Below are positions 1 through 7,068 of a DNA stretch of 56,968 nt, piece by piece. Source of the stretch: Intrasporangiaceae bacterium (GTDB taxonomy: Bacteria; Actinomycetota; Actinomycetes; Actinomycetales; Dermatophilaceae). A model generated the notes under the pieces. The model ran no database searches. It was not told the DNA's origin and saw nothing but the letters and a program-made list of their open reading frames with translations. The stretch is from the NCBI GenBank assembly GCA_021324575.1, contig JAJPIW010000058.1:1-56968 (forward strand), read 5' to 3'. Each line of letters starts with the position of its first letter. Positions within the stretch are counted from its first letter, which is position 1. A program made the position numbers and the translations under genes.

Positions 1-17
1 AGAAGGAGAGCACCACG

Positions 18-254
18 ATGGCCAAGCCCGTTGTGCGCAAGCCCAAGAAGAAGGCCAACCCGCTGAAGGCGGCGAAGGTCGAGAACATCGACTACAAGGA
101 CACCGCGCTGCTGCGCAAGTTCATCTCCGACCGGGGCAAGATCCGCGCCCGTCGGGTGACCGGTGTGTCCGTCCAGGAGCAGCGGCTCATCGCCACGGCC
201 GTCAAGAACGCCCGTGAGATGGCGCTGCTGCCCTACTCGAGCTCTGCTCGCTGA
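18..254 (+). CDS. rpsR: 30S ribosomal protein S18
   Basis: Small-subunit ribosomal protein that binds 16S rRNA next to S6. The 78-residue product has the S18 core: a basic N-terminus, the stretch [20 protein letters not shown] and the RRVTGVS(V)Q segment followed by the helix that ends in ALLPY. Length is normal for the family. A clear ribosome binding site, AGAAGGAGAG, lies just upstream at the window edge. rplI follows after 18 bases, so both are probably the end of the usual rpsF-ssb-rpsR-rplI operon, whose earlier genes lie outside the window. Confidence 0.97.
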   Translation: MAKPVVRKPKKKANPLKAAKVENIDYKDTALLRKFISDRGKIRARRVTGVSVQEQRLIATAVKNAREMALLPYSSSAR

Positions 255-272
255 CCCGGAAGGACTTCACAG

Positions 273-719
273 ATGAAGGTCATCCTCACCCACGAGGTCA
301 CCGGGCTCGGTGCCGCCGGCGACGTCACCGACGTCAAGGACGGCTACGCCCGCAACTTCCTGTTCCGTCGCGGCCTGGCCGTCGCGTGGACCAAGGGCGC
401 CCAGTCCCAGGTCGACGCGATCGCCAAGGGCCGTGAGACCCGCGCCGTGAAGACCCTCGAGGAGGCCCAGTCGATCAAGGGCAACCTGGAGCACGGCAGC
501 GTCAAGGTCGTCGCCCACGCCGGCACCGGCGGTCGCCTCTTCGGCGCCGTCTCGACCGCCGACGTCGCCGCTGCCGTCAAGGCGGCCGGCGGCCCGGAGC
601 TCGACAAGCGCAAGATCGAGATCAGCACGCCGATCAAGTCGACCGGTAGCCACTCGGCCACCGTGCGGCTGCACGGCGACATCGTGGCCACCCTGGCCCT
701 CGACGTCGTCGCCGGCTGA
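273..719 (+). CDS. rplI: 50S ribosomal protein L9
   Basis: Large-subunit ribosomal protein that binds 23S rRNA near the L1 stalk. The 148-residue product begins [13 protein letters not shown] and contains the family signature around [15 protein letters not shown], then a central helix and the C-terminal domain with [14 protein letters not shown]. Length is normal. It follows rpsR by 18 bases with an AGGA-type ribosome binding site and is followed by a strong hairpin terminator at 744-780, so it is the last gene of its operon. dnaB, a usual near neighbour in this order of bacteria, lies 46 kb further on. Confidence 0.97.
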   Translation: MKVILTHEVTGLGAAGDVTDVKDGYARNFLFRRGLAVAWTKGAQSQVDAIAKGRETRAVKTLEEAQSIKGNLEHGSVKVVAHAGTGGRLFGAVSTADVAAAVKAAGGPELDKRKIEISTPIKSTGSHSATVRLHGDIVATLALDVVAG

Positions 720-743
720 GGTCCTCGCCCACAGTCGACGCAC

Positions 744-780
744 GAAGGCGCCGTCCCCGTATGCCGGGGGCGGCGCCTTC
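744..780 (+). terminator. Hairpin terminator after rplI with a CGGCATAC-type motif in its loop
   Basis: The arm GAAGGCGCCG (744-753) pairs perfectly with CGGCGCCTTC (771-780). The stem continues with CCCC against GGGG. The seven loop bases are GTATGCC (759-765), the window-wide repeated motif. It ends the ribosomal operon. No long T tract follows, as is common in high-GC actinobacteria. Confidence 0.8.
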
Positions 781-874
781 GTCGTGTCCGGAACCGGCAC
801 CCGGGCTCGCGAGTGGGGCTAGTCCGACCGAATCTGGCCGAGATCGTCGGCGTACGCCGACTCCAAATGATCTA

Positions 875-903
875 TTGACAGAACATTTGGGTGCGCATAG
901 GTT
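875..903 (+). promoter_or_regulatory. Promoter and putative Iol operator upstream of the iolE-like gene
   Basis: TTGACA (875-880) and TAGGTT (898-903) are separated by 17 bases, a good sigma-70-type promoter. The bases right after the -35 box, AGAACATTTG, share the core AGAACAWW with sites at 11039-11056, 11876-11898 and 15774-15790. A repressor bound there would block the promoter. Assignment to the GntR protein encoded at 11095-11832 is inference. Confidence 0.55.
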
Positions 904-957
904 CGAGTGTCTGCGTGCACGACGCCGCTGCCCTCCTAGCCCCGCGAAGGACTGCCC

Positions 958-1890
958 ATGGCTGCCTCCAAGGCCACGAACCCAGACCCCCGGTATCGCC
1001 GACTCACCGTCGGCGTCTGCCCTGACCAGTGGGGCGTGTGGTTCCCGGAGGACCCGAAGCAGATCCCATGGCAGACCGCGCTGGACCAGATGGCGACCGC
1101 GGGCTTCTCGGTCATGGAGACCGGGCCCTTCGGCTACTTCCCCACGGACCCCGTGCGGCTCCGCGAGGAGATGGATGCCCGCGGGTTCCGGGTGGTGGCC
1201 GGCACGGGCTGGGGAATCCTGCACAAGGCGGAGGCCTGGCCGGACACCGAGGCGTTCTTCCGGGCGGTTGCCCAGACCCACGCCGAGGTGGGAGCCGAGT
1301 ACATCGTGCACCTGCCCCCGATGTTCCGTGACGAGAAGTCCGGCGACTACATCGACGACAAGGTGCTCTCCACAGAGGCGTGGAACCTGTACATCGCCAA
1401 CGCCGACCGGCTTGGCCGGATCATGAAGCAGGACTACGGGCTCCAGATGGTCCTGCACCCGCATGGTGACAGCCACATCGAGACCCGGGAGGACATCGAC
1501 CGCGTCTTCCAGGCAACCGACCCCGACTACGTCGGCTTCTGCCTCGACACCGGTCACATCGTCTACGGCGGCGGGGACCCGGTCGAGCTGTGCAAGGCCT
1601 ACCCCGAGCGGATCTCCTACGTCCACATCAAGGCGATGGACCCGGTGCTCGTCAAGCAGGCCCATGACGAGGACTGGCCGTTCGTCCGGGCAGTGCATGC
1701 CGGCTGCTCGGTGACCCCGCCGGCCGGCGAGCCCGAGATGAGTCGTGTCATCGAGGCGCTGGCCGACCTCGACAAGGACCTGTTCGTCGTCTGCGAGCAG
1801 GACATGTACGGCTGCGACCCGGCCTACCCCCTGCCGACGGGGATCAAGACAAGGGAGTACCTCGCCTCGCTCGGTCTGGGCACCCTCTGA
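958..1890 (+). CDS. iolE: IolE-like TIM-barrel dehydratase/isomerase, probable inosose dehydratase
   Basis: Predicted cytosolic sugar isomerase-like TIM barrel (xylose isomerase-like / AP endonuclease 2 fold), 310 residues. IolE removes water from scyllo-inosose (2-keto-myo-inositol), the second step of inositol breakdown. The sequence starts the barrel with TVGVCPDQWGVWF and carries probable metal ligands in METGPFGYF, LHPHGDSHI, FCLDTGHIVYGG and YVHIKAMD, with a late acidic residue in VVCEQDMY. It is the first gene of the transporter cluster, 230 bases before the substrate-binding protein, and has its own promoter with a putative Iol operator. It is the best IolE candidate because the other barrels in the window look like IolH or hydroxypyruvate isomerase-like proteins. 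Exact substrate is inferred from context. Confidence 0.65.
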   Translation: MAASKATNPDPRYRRLTVGVCPDQWGVWFPEDPKQIPWQTALDQMATAGFSVMETGPFGYFPTDPVRLREEMDARGFRVVAGTGWGILHKAEAWPDTEAFFRAVAQTHAEVGAEYIVHLPPMFRDEKSGDYIDDKVLSTEAWNLYIANADRLGRIMKQDYGLQMVLHPHGDSHIETREDIDRVFQATDPDYVGFCLDTGHIVYGGGDPVELCKAYPERISYVHIKAMDPVLVKQAHDEDWPFVRAVHAGCSVTPPAGEPEMSRVIEALADLDKDLFVVCEQDMYGCDPAYPLPTGIKTREYLASLGLGTL

Positions 1891-1945
1891 CCGGTGTCAA
1901 GGCAGGCCCCGGTCCGCGTCCGGACTGCCTGTAAGTAATTAAGAA

Positions 1946-1966
1946 TGTCAATACAAAGTATTGACA
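1946..1966. promoter_or_regulatory. Perfect inverted repeat, probable operator of the ABC transporter operon
   Basis: TGTCAATAC (1946-1954) and GTATTGACA (1958-1966) form a perfect 9-base inverted repeat with the centre AAA, in an A+T-rich patch 155 bases before the substrate-binding protein gene. The right arm contains TTGACA, a possible -35 box, so a bound regulator would block transcription. It does not match the AGAACA core of the other inositol promoters, so a different regulator may act here. Confidence 0.55.
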
Positions 1967-2120
1967 CGCGCGACCCAGACCGCGATGGTTGGAATCGACG
2001 GCAGTCGTCCTCGGGTCGAGGGCGGCCACCGGCGGCCTGATTACCGACCGCACCACCACCAGGCGGACGCTCCACCCACGGACACCGGCTCCCCAGCGGT
2101 GACATTCGAAAGGGAAGAAA

Positions 2121-3110
2121 ATGATTCGCACGTCACGCACCATCGCCGTTGCGTCGGTCGCGCTCGCGTCCTTCGCGCTCGCGGCCTGTTCCTCCACGGG
2201 AGGACGACAGGTGACCCAAGAAGGCGCCAAGGGAGCCGTCAAGGCGACCACGATGAACGTCACCATGATCACCCACCAGGCGCCGGGAGACACCTTCTGG
2301 GACATCATCCGAAAGGGTGCCGAGGCGGCTGCCGCAAACGATGGTGTCAAGCTGCAGTACACCAACGACCCCGATGCCACCAAGCAGGCTCAGCTCGTCC
2401 AGGCCGCGATCGACAGCAAGGTCGACGGCATCGCCGTGACCGACCCCAACACGGGCGCACTCGGCGCGGTCATCAAGAAGGCCGTCGCGGCCGGCATCCC
2501 GGTCACCATGTTCAACGCCGGCGGCTCGGACGCGATCGGCCTGGGTGCGATCGGCTACTTCGGCCAGGGCGAGAAGGACGCGGGCCTGGCGGTCGGCAAG
2601 CGCGCCGTCAGCGACGGAGCCAAGGACATCCTGTGCGTGATCCAGGAGCAGGGCCAGCAGCAGCTCGAGGACCGCTGTGACGGTGTCACCCAAGGGGCCG
2701 CCGGTGCCAAGGTCGAGCGGGTCTATGTCAACGGTCGCGATGACTCGGCGGTCACCACCAACATCCAGGCCACCCTGACGGCCAACAAGTCGGTCGACTT
2801 CGTCGTCACTCTCGGGGCCCAGTTCGCCCTCGACGCAGTCAAGGCAGTCGCGAACGCCAGCAGCTCGGCCAAGATCGGCACTTTCGACACGAGTAAGGAG
2901 CTCGTCGCAGCCGTCAAGGACGGCAAGGTGGCCTGGGCGATCGACCAGCAGCCTTACCTGCAGGGCTACCTCGCGGTCGACGCCCTGTGGTTGTACAAGT
3001 ACAACGGCAACACCATCGGCGGCGGCCAGAACGTCGCAACCGGCCCGGCCTTCATCGACTCCGCGAACGTGGCAGCCGTCTCGGCCTTCGCGGCCAAGGG
3101 AACACGGTGA
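2121..3110 (+). CDS. Sugar/inositol ABC transporter substrate-binding lipoprotein
   Basis: Extracytoplasmic binding protein of the periplasmic-binding-protein family 4 (RbsB/FrcB type), 329 residues. The N-terminus is a lipoprotein signal peptide ending in the lipobox LAAC, so Cys near residue 23 is likely lipidated and anchors it to the membrane. The mature part shows the family pattern: TMITHQAPGDTFWD, the hinge region around DGIAVTDPNTGALG and the second lobe with VVTLGAQFALDAVKA. A good ribosome binding site (AAAGGGAAGAAA) precedes the ATG. The permease starts 7 bases after its stop and the ATPase overlaps the permease, so they form one operon. With the inositol genes around it, inositol is the likely ligand, but ribose or another monosaccharide cannot be excluded. 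Confidence 0.85.
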   Translation: MIRTSRTIAVASVALASFALAACSSTGGRQVTQEGAKGAVKATTMNVTMITHQAPGDTFWDIIRKGAEAAAANDGVKLQYTNDPDATKQAQLVQAAIDSKVDGIAVTDPNTGALGAVIKKAVAAGIPVTMFNAGGSDAIGLGAIGYFGQGEKDAGLAVGKRAVSDGAKDILCVIQEQGQQQLEDRCDGVTQGAAGAKVERVYVNGRDDSAVTTNIQATLTANKSVDFVVTLGAQFALDAVKAVANASSSAKIGTFDTSKELVAAVKDGKVAWAIDQQPYLQGYLAVDALWLYKYNGNTIGGGQNVATGPAFIDSANVAAVSAFAAKGTR

Positions 3111-3117
3111 CCCGCAG

Positions 3118-4155
3118 ATGACCACCGCATCCGCAACACCCGGTGATGACCGGGTCAAGACCAAGTCCACCTCGGCGACCTTCCTCGGTATGCCGGCCGT
3201 CGGGGCGGTGATCGGTGGCCTCGCCGTTGCCGTGCTGTTCCTCTCGGTCGCGCCAGCGTTCCGCAGCGTCGGAAACATCGGGACGATCCTCTACGGGTCC
3301 TCGACCATCGGCATCATGGCCATCTTCGTCGCCCTTCTGATGATCGGCGGTGAGTTCGACCTGTCGACCGGTGTCGCAGTCACCTCCTCGGGGCTGTGCG
3401 CCGCCCATATGGCGTGGTACTTCAACCTCAACGTCTGGACCGGGGTGCTGATCGCGCTGATCTTCTCCCTGGCGGTCGGCGCATTCAACGGCTGGTTGCT
3501 GCACAGGACCGGACTACCCAGCTTCCTGGTCACACTCGGGACCTTCTTCGTCCTGCAGGGGGCCAACCTTGCCGTGACCCGGATCGTCACCGGCGGGGTG
3601 TCCTCCAACGACATCACCGACATGCAGGGCTGGAAGAGCGCCCAGGCGGTGTTTGCCTCGAGCTTCAAGATCGGCTCGGTCACGATCATCATCCCGATCG
3701 TCTACTGGATCTTCCTGACCCTGCTGCTGTCCTTCGTGCTCCTGCGGACGAAGTACGGCAACTGGATCCTGGCGACCGGCGGAGACGACAAGGCGGCGCG
3801 TGCCGTCGGTGTGCCCGTCATGATGACCAAGACGGCCTTGTTCATGGGCACCGGCTTCGGCGCGTGGCTGCTCGGCATGCACAACCTGTTCGAGTACAAC
3901 AACGTGCAGTCCGGTCAGGGCGTGGGTCAGGAGTTCATCTACATCATCGCCGCCGTCATCGGTGGGTGTCTGCTCACCGGCGGCTACGGCTCGGTGGTGG
4001 GAGCCTCTGTCGGTGCCCTCATCTACGGCATGACCCTGCTCGGCATCTCCTACGCCAAGTGGGACGTCGACTGGCTCAAGACCTTCCTCGGCGTCATGCT
4101 GATCGGCGCCACCCTCGTCAACCAGTACGTCAAGCGGAAGGCAGATTCCCGATGA
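3118..4155 (+). CDS. Sugar/inositol ABC transporter permease
   Basis: Integral membrane subunit of the RbsC/FrcC family, 345 residues, with about nine or ten hydrophobic segments spread over the length. Diagnostic stretches are GGEFDLSTGV near residue 80 and the cytoplasmic loop GGDDKAARAVGVPV near residue 220, which is the coupling region that touches the ATPase. It starts 7 bases after the binding protein and its TGA overlaps the ATPase start (ATGA), which indicates translational coupling. It should form the channel of the uptake system encoded by 2121-5030. Substrate is inferred from the inositol genes nearby. Confidence 0.87.
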   Translation: MTTASATPGDDRVKTKSTSATFLGMPAVGAVIGGLAVAVLFLSVAPAFRSVGNIGTILYGSSTIGIMAIFVALLMIGGEFDLSTGVAVTSSGLCAAHMAWYFNLNVWTGVLIALIFSLAVGAFNGWLLHRTGLPSFLVTLGTFFVLQGANLAVTRIVTGGVSSNDITDMQGWKSAQAVFASSFKIGSVTIIIPIVYWIFLTLLLSFVLLRTKYGNWILATGGDDKAARAVGVPVMMTKTALFMGTGFGAWLLGMHNLFEYNNVQSGQGVGQEFIYIIAAVIGGCLLTGGYGSVVGASVGALIYGMTLLGISYAKWDVDWLKTFLGVMLIGATLVNQYVKRKADSR

Positions 4156-5030
4156 GCCCGGTCACCGTCCACGACAACGTCGCTGCTGCGGACCGCGCCG
4201 CCGACGCTCCCATCCTCGAGCTCGACGACGTCGGCAAGAGCTACGGCAACGTACATGCCCTTCGGGGTGTCAACATCTCGGCCCGTCAGGGCGAGGTCAC
4301 CTGCGTCCTCGGGGACAACGGTGCCGGCAAGTCGACGCTCATCAAGATCATCGCCGGTCTGCACGACTACACAGATGGCACGATGAAGATCGACGGAGAG
4401 GTGCGCCATTTCGGTTCACCCCGTGTGGCTCAGGCGGCGGGCATCGCCACGGTCTACCAGGACCTGGCCCTCGCACCGCTCATGTCGGTGTGGCGCAACT
4501 TCTTCCTCGGCAACGAGATCCGCTCGGGCATCAGGCTCGATATCCCGGAGATGAAGCGGATCGCCGGCGAGGAGCTCACCAAGATGGGGATCGTCATCCC
4601 CGACATGGAGCGCCCGGTCGGTGGTCTCTCCGGAGGCCAGCGGCAGTGTATCGCGATCGCCCGGGCGATCTACTTCGGTGCGAAGGTGATCATTCTCGAC
4701 GAGCCCACGGCGGCCCTGGGTGTGAAGCAGTCCGGCGTGGTGCTGAAGTACATCATCGCTGCGCGCGATGCCGGCCTCGGCGTCATCTTCATCACCCACA
4801 ACCCGCACCACGCGTTCCTCGTCGGCAACCACTTCGTCATCCTCAAGCTGGGTCGGGTCGTCCTCGACGCCCACCGCGACGAGCTGACCCTGGAGCAGCT
4901 GACCGGGGAGATGGCAGGTGGCCAGGAGCTCGCCGAGCTCAGCCACGAGCTGCGCGGGGCGGACCCCGAGAAGGTCGTCGCTCCACACGACGTCGAGCAC
5001 GGGTCGATCACCCCTGAGCTGGACAGCTGA
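4152..5030 (+). CDS. Sugar/inositol ABC transporter ATP-binding protein, single domain
   Basis: ATPase subunit energising the uptake system, 292 residues. Walker A is GDNGAGKST near residue 55, the Q-loop is in TVYQDLALAP, the ABC signature is LSGGQRQ, Walker B is VIILDEPTAAL, and the switch His is in FITHNP. It has one nucleotide-binding domain, unlike the two-domain RbsA/MglA proteins, so it resembles the FrcA type. The start is the ATG that overlaps the permease stop; the open frame runs further upstream but only inside the permease. It is followed by a 130-base C-rich gap and then iolG. Confidence 0.88.
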   Translation: MSPVTVHDNVAAADRAADAPILELDDVGKSYGNVHALRGVNISARQGEVTCVLGDNGAGKSTLIKIIAGLHDYTDGTMKIDGEVRHFGSPRVAQAAGIATVYQDLALAPLMSVWRNFFLGNEIRSGIRLDIPEMKRIAGEELTKMGIVIPDMERPVGGLSGGQRQCIAIARAIYFGAKVIILDEPTAALGVKQSGVVLKYIIAARDAGLGVIFITHNPHHAFLVGNHFVILKLGRVVLDAHRDELTLEQLTGEMAGGQELAELSHELRGADPEKVVAPHDVEHGSITPELDS

Positions 5031-5160
5031 GGGACAGACCAACCCCGTTGGTCCGGGACCTGCGCCCCACCCCCGTGGGCGCGCAGGCCCCGGACCCCGG
5101 TGCACCACCCCCGACACCCCACCAGGCACGAGAGATCTTCACGACAGGAGCAGAGCTGAC

Positions 5161-6162
5161 GTGGCACGTATCGGCATGATCGGCCCTGGCGCCATGGGCC
5201 AGGCCCACATCGAACGCATCCACACCGTCATCGCCGGTGGGCGCGTGGTCGCCGTCTCCGATGTCGACCAGGCGCACGCCCAGGCCGTCGCGGACCGGAT
5301 CGGTGGCACGGCATACGCATCCTCCAAGGAGCTCATCGAGAGCCTGGAGGTGGACGCCGTGATGATCTGCAGCCACGGCCCGGCTCATGAGACCGATCTC
5401 CTGGCCTGCATCGCCACCGGCAAACCGGTGCTCTGTGAGAAGCCGCTCACGCCGACGGCCGATGCCGCGCTGCGGGTCATGGAGGCGGAGATCGCCGGCG
5501 GCCGCCGGCTGGTCTCCGTCGGCTTCATGCGGCGCTTCGACCGGTCCTACCGTCAGCTGAAGACGACCCTGGACTCAGGCGCCCTCGGCGCTCCGCTCAT
5601 GGTCAACTGCGCCCACCGCAACCCCAGCGTGCCCGACCACTACACGTGGGACATGGCCATCAACGACACCGCCATCCACGAGGTCGACATCATGCGCTGG
5701 CTGCTCGACGAGGAGTTCGTCTCCGCCCGCGTCGACCAGCCCAGGCGGACCAGCCTGGCTCCGGCCCGGCTCCAGGACCCGCTCGTGCTCGTCCTCACCA
5801 CGGCATCCGGCGTCCGCGTCAGTGACGAGATCTTCGTCAACTGCCAGTACGGCTACGACATTCGCTGCGAGGCTGTCGCCGAGCGCGGGACCCTCTCCCT
5901 CGCCGACCAGAACGCCATCGACCTGCGCACCTCCGCGGGCGCGAGCAACCCCATCACGATGAACCACAACGAGCGCTTCTTCCAGGCGTTCGTCACCGAG
6001 GTCCAGGAGTGGGTCAGCGCCGTCGACCGGGGCGAGCACACGGGCTCGACGGCCTGGGACGGGTATGCCGCGGCGAGCGTCTGCGACGCCGGCGTCCAGG
6101 CCCTCACCGACTCGGGCACGGTCCCCGTCCAGATGATCGAGCGACCGGCCTTCTACGCCTGA
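5161..6162 (+). CDS. iolG: Gfo/Idh/MocA dehydrogenase, probable inositol 2-dehydrogenase
   Basis: NAD-dependent oxidation of myo-inositol to 2-keto-myo-inositol is the expected reaction. The 333-residue product opens with the Rossmann motif ARIGMIGPGAMGQAH, has the family motif CEKPL near residue 93, and the probable catalytic region NDTAIHEVDIMRWLLD near residue 170. Start is the GTG at 5161, preceded by AGGAGCAG; the reading frame is open further upstream but those codons lie in the gap. It is one of five Gfo/Idh genes in the window and sits directly downstream of the transporter, before a universal stress gene. Among the five it most resembles, from memory, actinobacterial inositol 2-dehydrogenases. 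Confidence 0.75.
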   Translation: MARIGMIGPGAMGQAHIERIHTVIAGGRVVAVSDVDQAHAQAVADRIGGTAYASSKELIESLEVDAVMICSHGPAHETDLLACIATGKPVLCEKPLTPTADAALRVMEAEIAGGRRLVSVGFMRRFDRSYRQLKTTLDSGALGAPLMVNCAHRNPSVPDHYTWDMAINDTAIHEVDIMRWLLDEEFVSARVDQPRRTSLAPARLQDPLVLVLTTASGVRVSDEIFVNCQYGYDIRCEAVAERGTLSLADQNAIDLRTSAGASNPITMNHNERFFQAFVTEVQEWVSAVDRGEHTGSTAWDGYAAASVCDAGVQALTDSGTVPVQMIERPAFYA

Positions 6163-6195
6163 TCCACCCCGCCCCACCCGAGAGGACGCCACACC

Positions 6196-6594
6196 ATGAC
6201 AGTCGCTGTTGCCCACAATGCGTCGAAGCTGAGTCAGGACGTGCTGGCCGAGGCGGTCCGGGAGGCCGCCATGCGCGGCACGTCCCTCGTCCTCATCCAC
6301 GCCGTCGACGCCATCGACGGCGACCTCGAGGCCGCGCTCAAGGTCAGGCTCGACGAAGACCTGGCCACGGTCGTCGCCGAGCGCGGGCTTGCTGCCGTCG
6401 AGTGGACGCTCCTGCCCGCGCCCGGGAGCGATGTCGCAGACGCGGTGCTCGCCGCGGCCGAGAAGGCCGACGCCGAGCTGTTGGTCATCGGTGCCCGGAA
6501 GCGGTCGCCGGTCGGCAAGGCGCTCCTCGGTAGCGTCGCGCAGACGCTGATCCTCGAGGCCAGCCTGCCCGTGCTTGTCGTCAAGAAGGTCTGA
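6196..6594 (+). CDS. Universal stress protein family (UspA-like)
   Basis: Small cytosolic protein of 132 residues with one Usp domain. It begins with the first beta strand TVAVAHNASKLSQDVL and ends with the nucleotide-binding signature GARKRSPVGKALLGSVAQ followed by LPVLVVKKV, which fits the ATP-binding subgroup (G-2X-G-9X-G-S). It starts 33 bases after iolG with an AGAGGA ribosome binding site, so it is probably cotranscribed. A frameshifted relative lies at 24681-25054, next to a broken transporter gene. Exact role is unknown. Confidence 0.85.
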   Translation: MTVAVAHNASKLSQDVLAEAVREAAMRGTSLVLIHAVDAIDGDLEAALKVRLDEDLATVVAERGLAAVEWTLLPAPGSDVADAVLAAAEKADAELLVIGARKRSPVGKALLGSVAQTLILEASLPVLVVKKV

Positions 6595-6771
6595 CTGGCG
6601 GATCGCCGCCTTCCACCCTTCGCACTGCTGGCTCGCCCGAGCCGACGGGGCCGGGCGACCGCGCCCCGCCCCGCCGCCCCCGCGTTTCCCGGCCCGCCGC
6701 CCCCGCGTTTCCCGGCCCTCCGGCTCCACGACTCCCCGGCTCAGCCGTGGCCGGCGACGTCCCCCCGCCAA

Positions 6772-6844
6772 CTTGTCTGCTGTGCTGCCCCGCAGGACGG
6801 GGCAGCAGCACACAAGGTAAACCGTGGGGCCACTAACTCCGTCG
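6772..6844 (-). repeat. Dispersed hairpin repeat, copy 1
   Basis: On the minus strand this segment matches 28414-28491 along about 70 bases, including GGCCCCACGRTTTAC, TGTGCTGCTGCCCCG and CAGCACAGCAGACAA. It folds into a stem of TGCTGCCCCG (6783-6792) with CGGGGCAGCA (6798-6807) around a five-base loop. Read in the same frame as the other copy it gives GVSGPTVYLVCCCPVLRGST, but the GTG start present in the other copy is GTT here, so any mini-ORF is broken. Confidence 0.65.
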
Positions 6845-6848
6845 AGCC

Positions 6849-6966
6849 CGGCCGTCGTGGGCGGGTGGCTCGGTTCGTCACCATGCGCCGGATATCCCAG
6901 CAGGGCGTCGAGCGGGTCGTGCTCCTTGCCTGGGCGCTGTCGGCCGTGGCGCTGCTCGTCCGGTGA
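6849..6966 (+). pseudogene. Remnant of a TauE/SafE-like gene, C-terminal end only
   Basis: The last 30 codons read MRRISQQGVERVVLLAWALS then AVALLVR and stop, nearly the same as the end of the intact exporter at 28691-29431 (MRRISQRGFERAVLLASALS...ALLVR). Just before, VVGGWLG matches the same region but in another frame, so about one base has been lost near 6872. No N-terminal part is visible; the dispersed hairpin repeat lies in its place. It is a decayed duplicate fragment and cannot make a working transporter. Confidence 0.75.
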
Positions 6967-7068
6967 CTCGCGGCCGCACCGCCGCACCGCCATGCTGCCG
7001 CGGGCTCCCCGTCTCCGCGTGTTCTCGTCTCTACTTTGTCGGCAGCTTCTTCCCGCCCCGGTGCACCG

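Larger units (their letters stand above)
6595..7068. other. 474-base gene-poor gap with tandem duplication, hairpin repeat and gene remnant
   Basis: The gap between two convergent genes holds three things. A perfect 23-base tandem duplication lies at 6672-6694 and 6695-6717 (unit begins CGCCGCCCCCGCG). A copy of the hairpin repeat described at 28414-28491 lies at 6772-6844. A frameshifted fragment of a TauE-like gene lies at 6849-6966. I see no intact gene. Confidence 0.6.

Noticed and set aside
2133-3278. 381-codon minus-strand frame opposite the substrate-binding protein
   Set aside because: The plus strand encodes a typical lipoprotein with lipobox; the opposite frame has only Asp/Gly/Val/Arg-rich sequence.
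5575-6993. Long minus-strand frame opposite iolG and the Usp gene
   Set aside because: Shadow of the rightward genes; no domain and biased composition.
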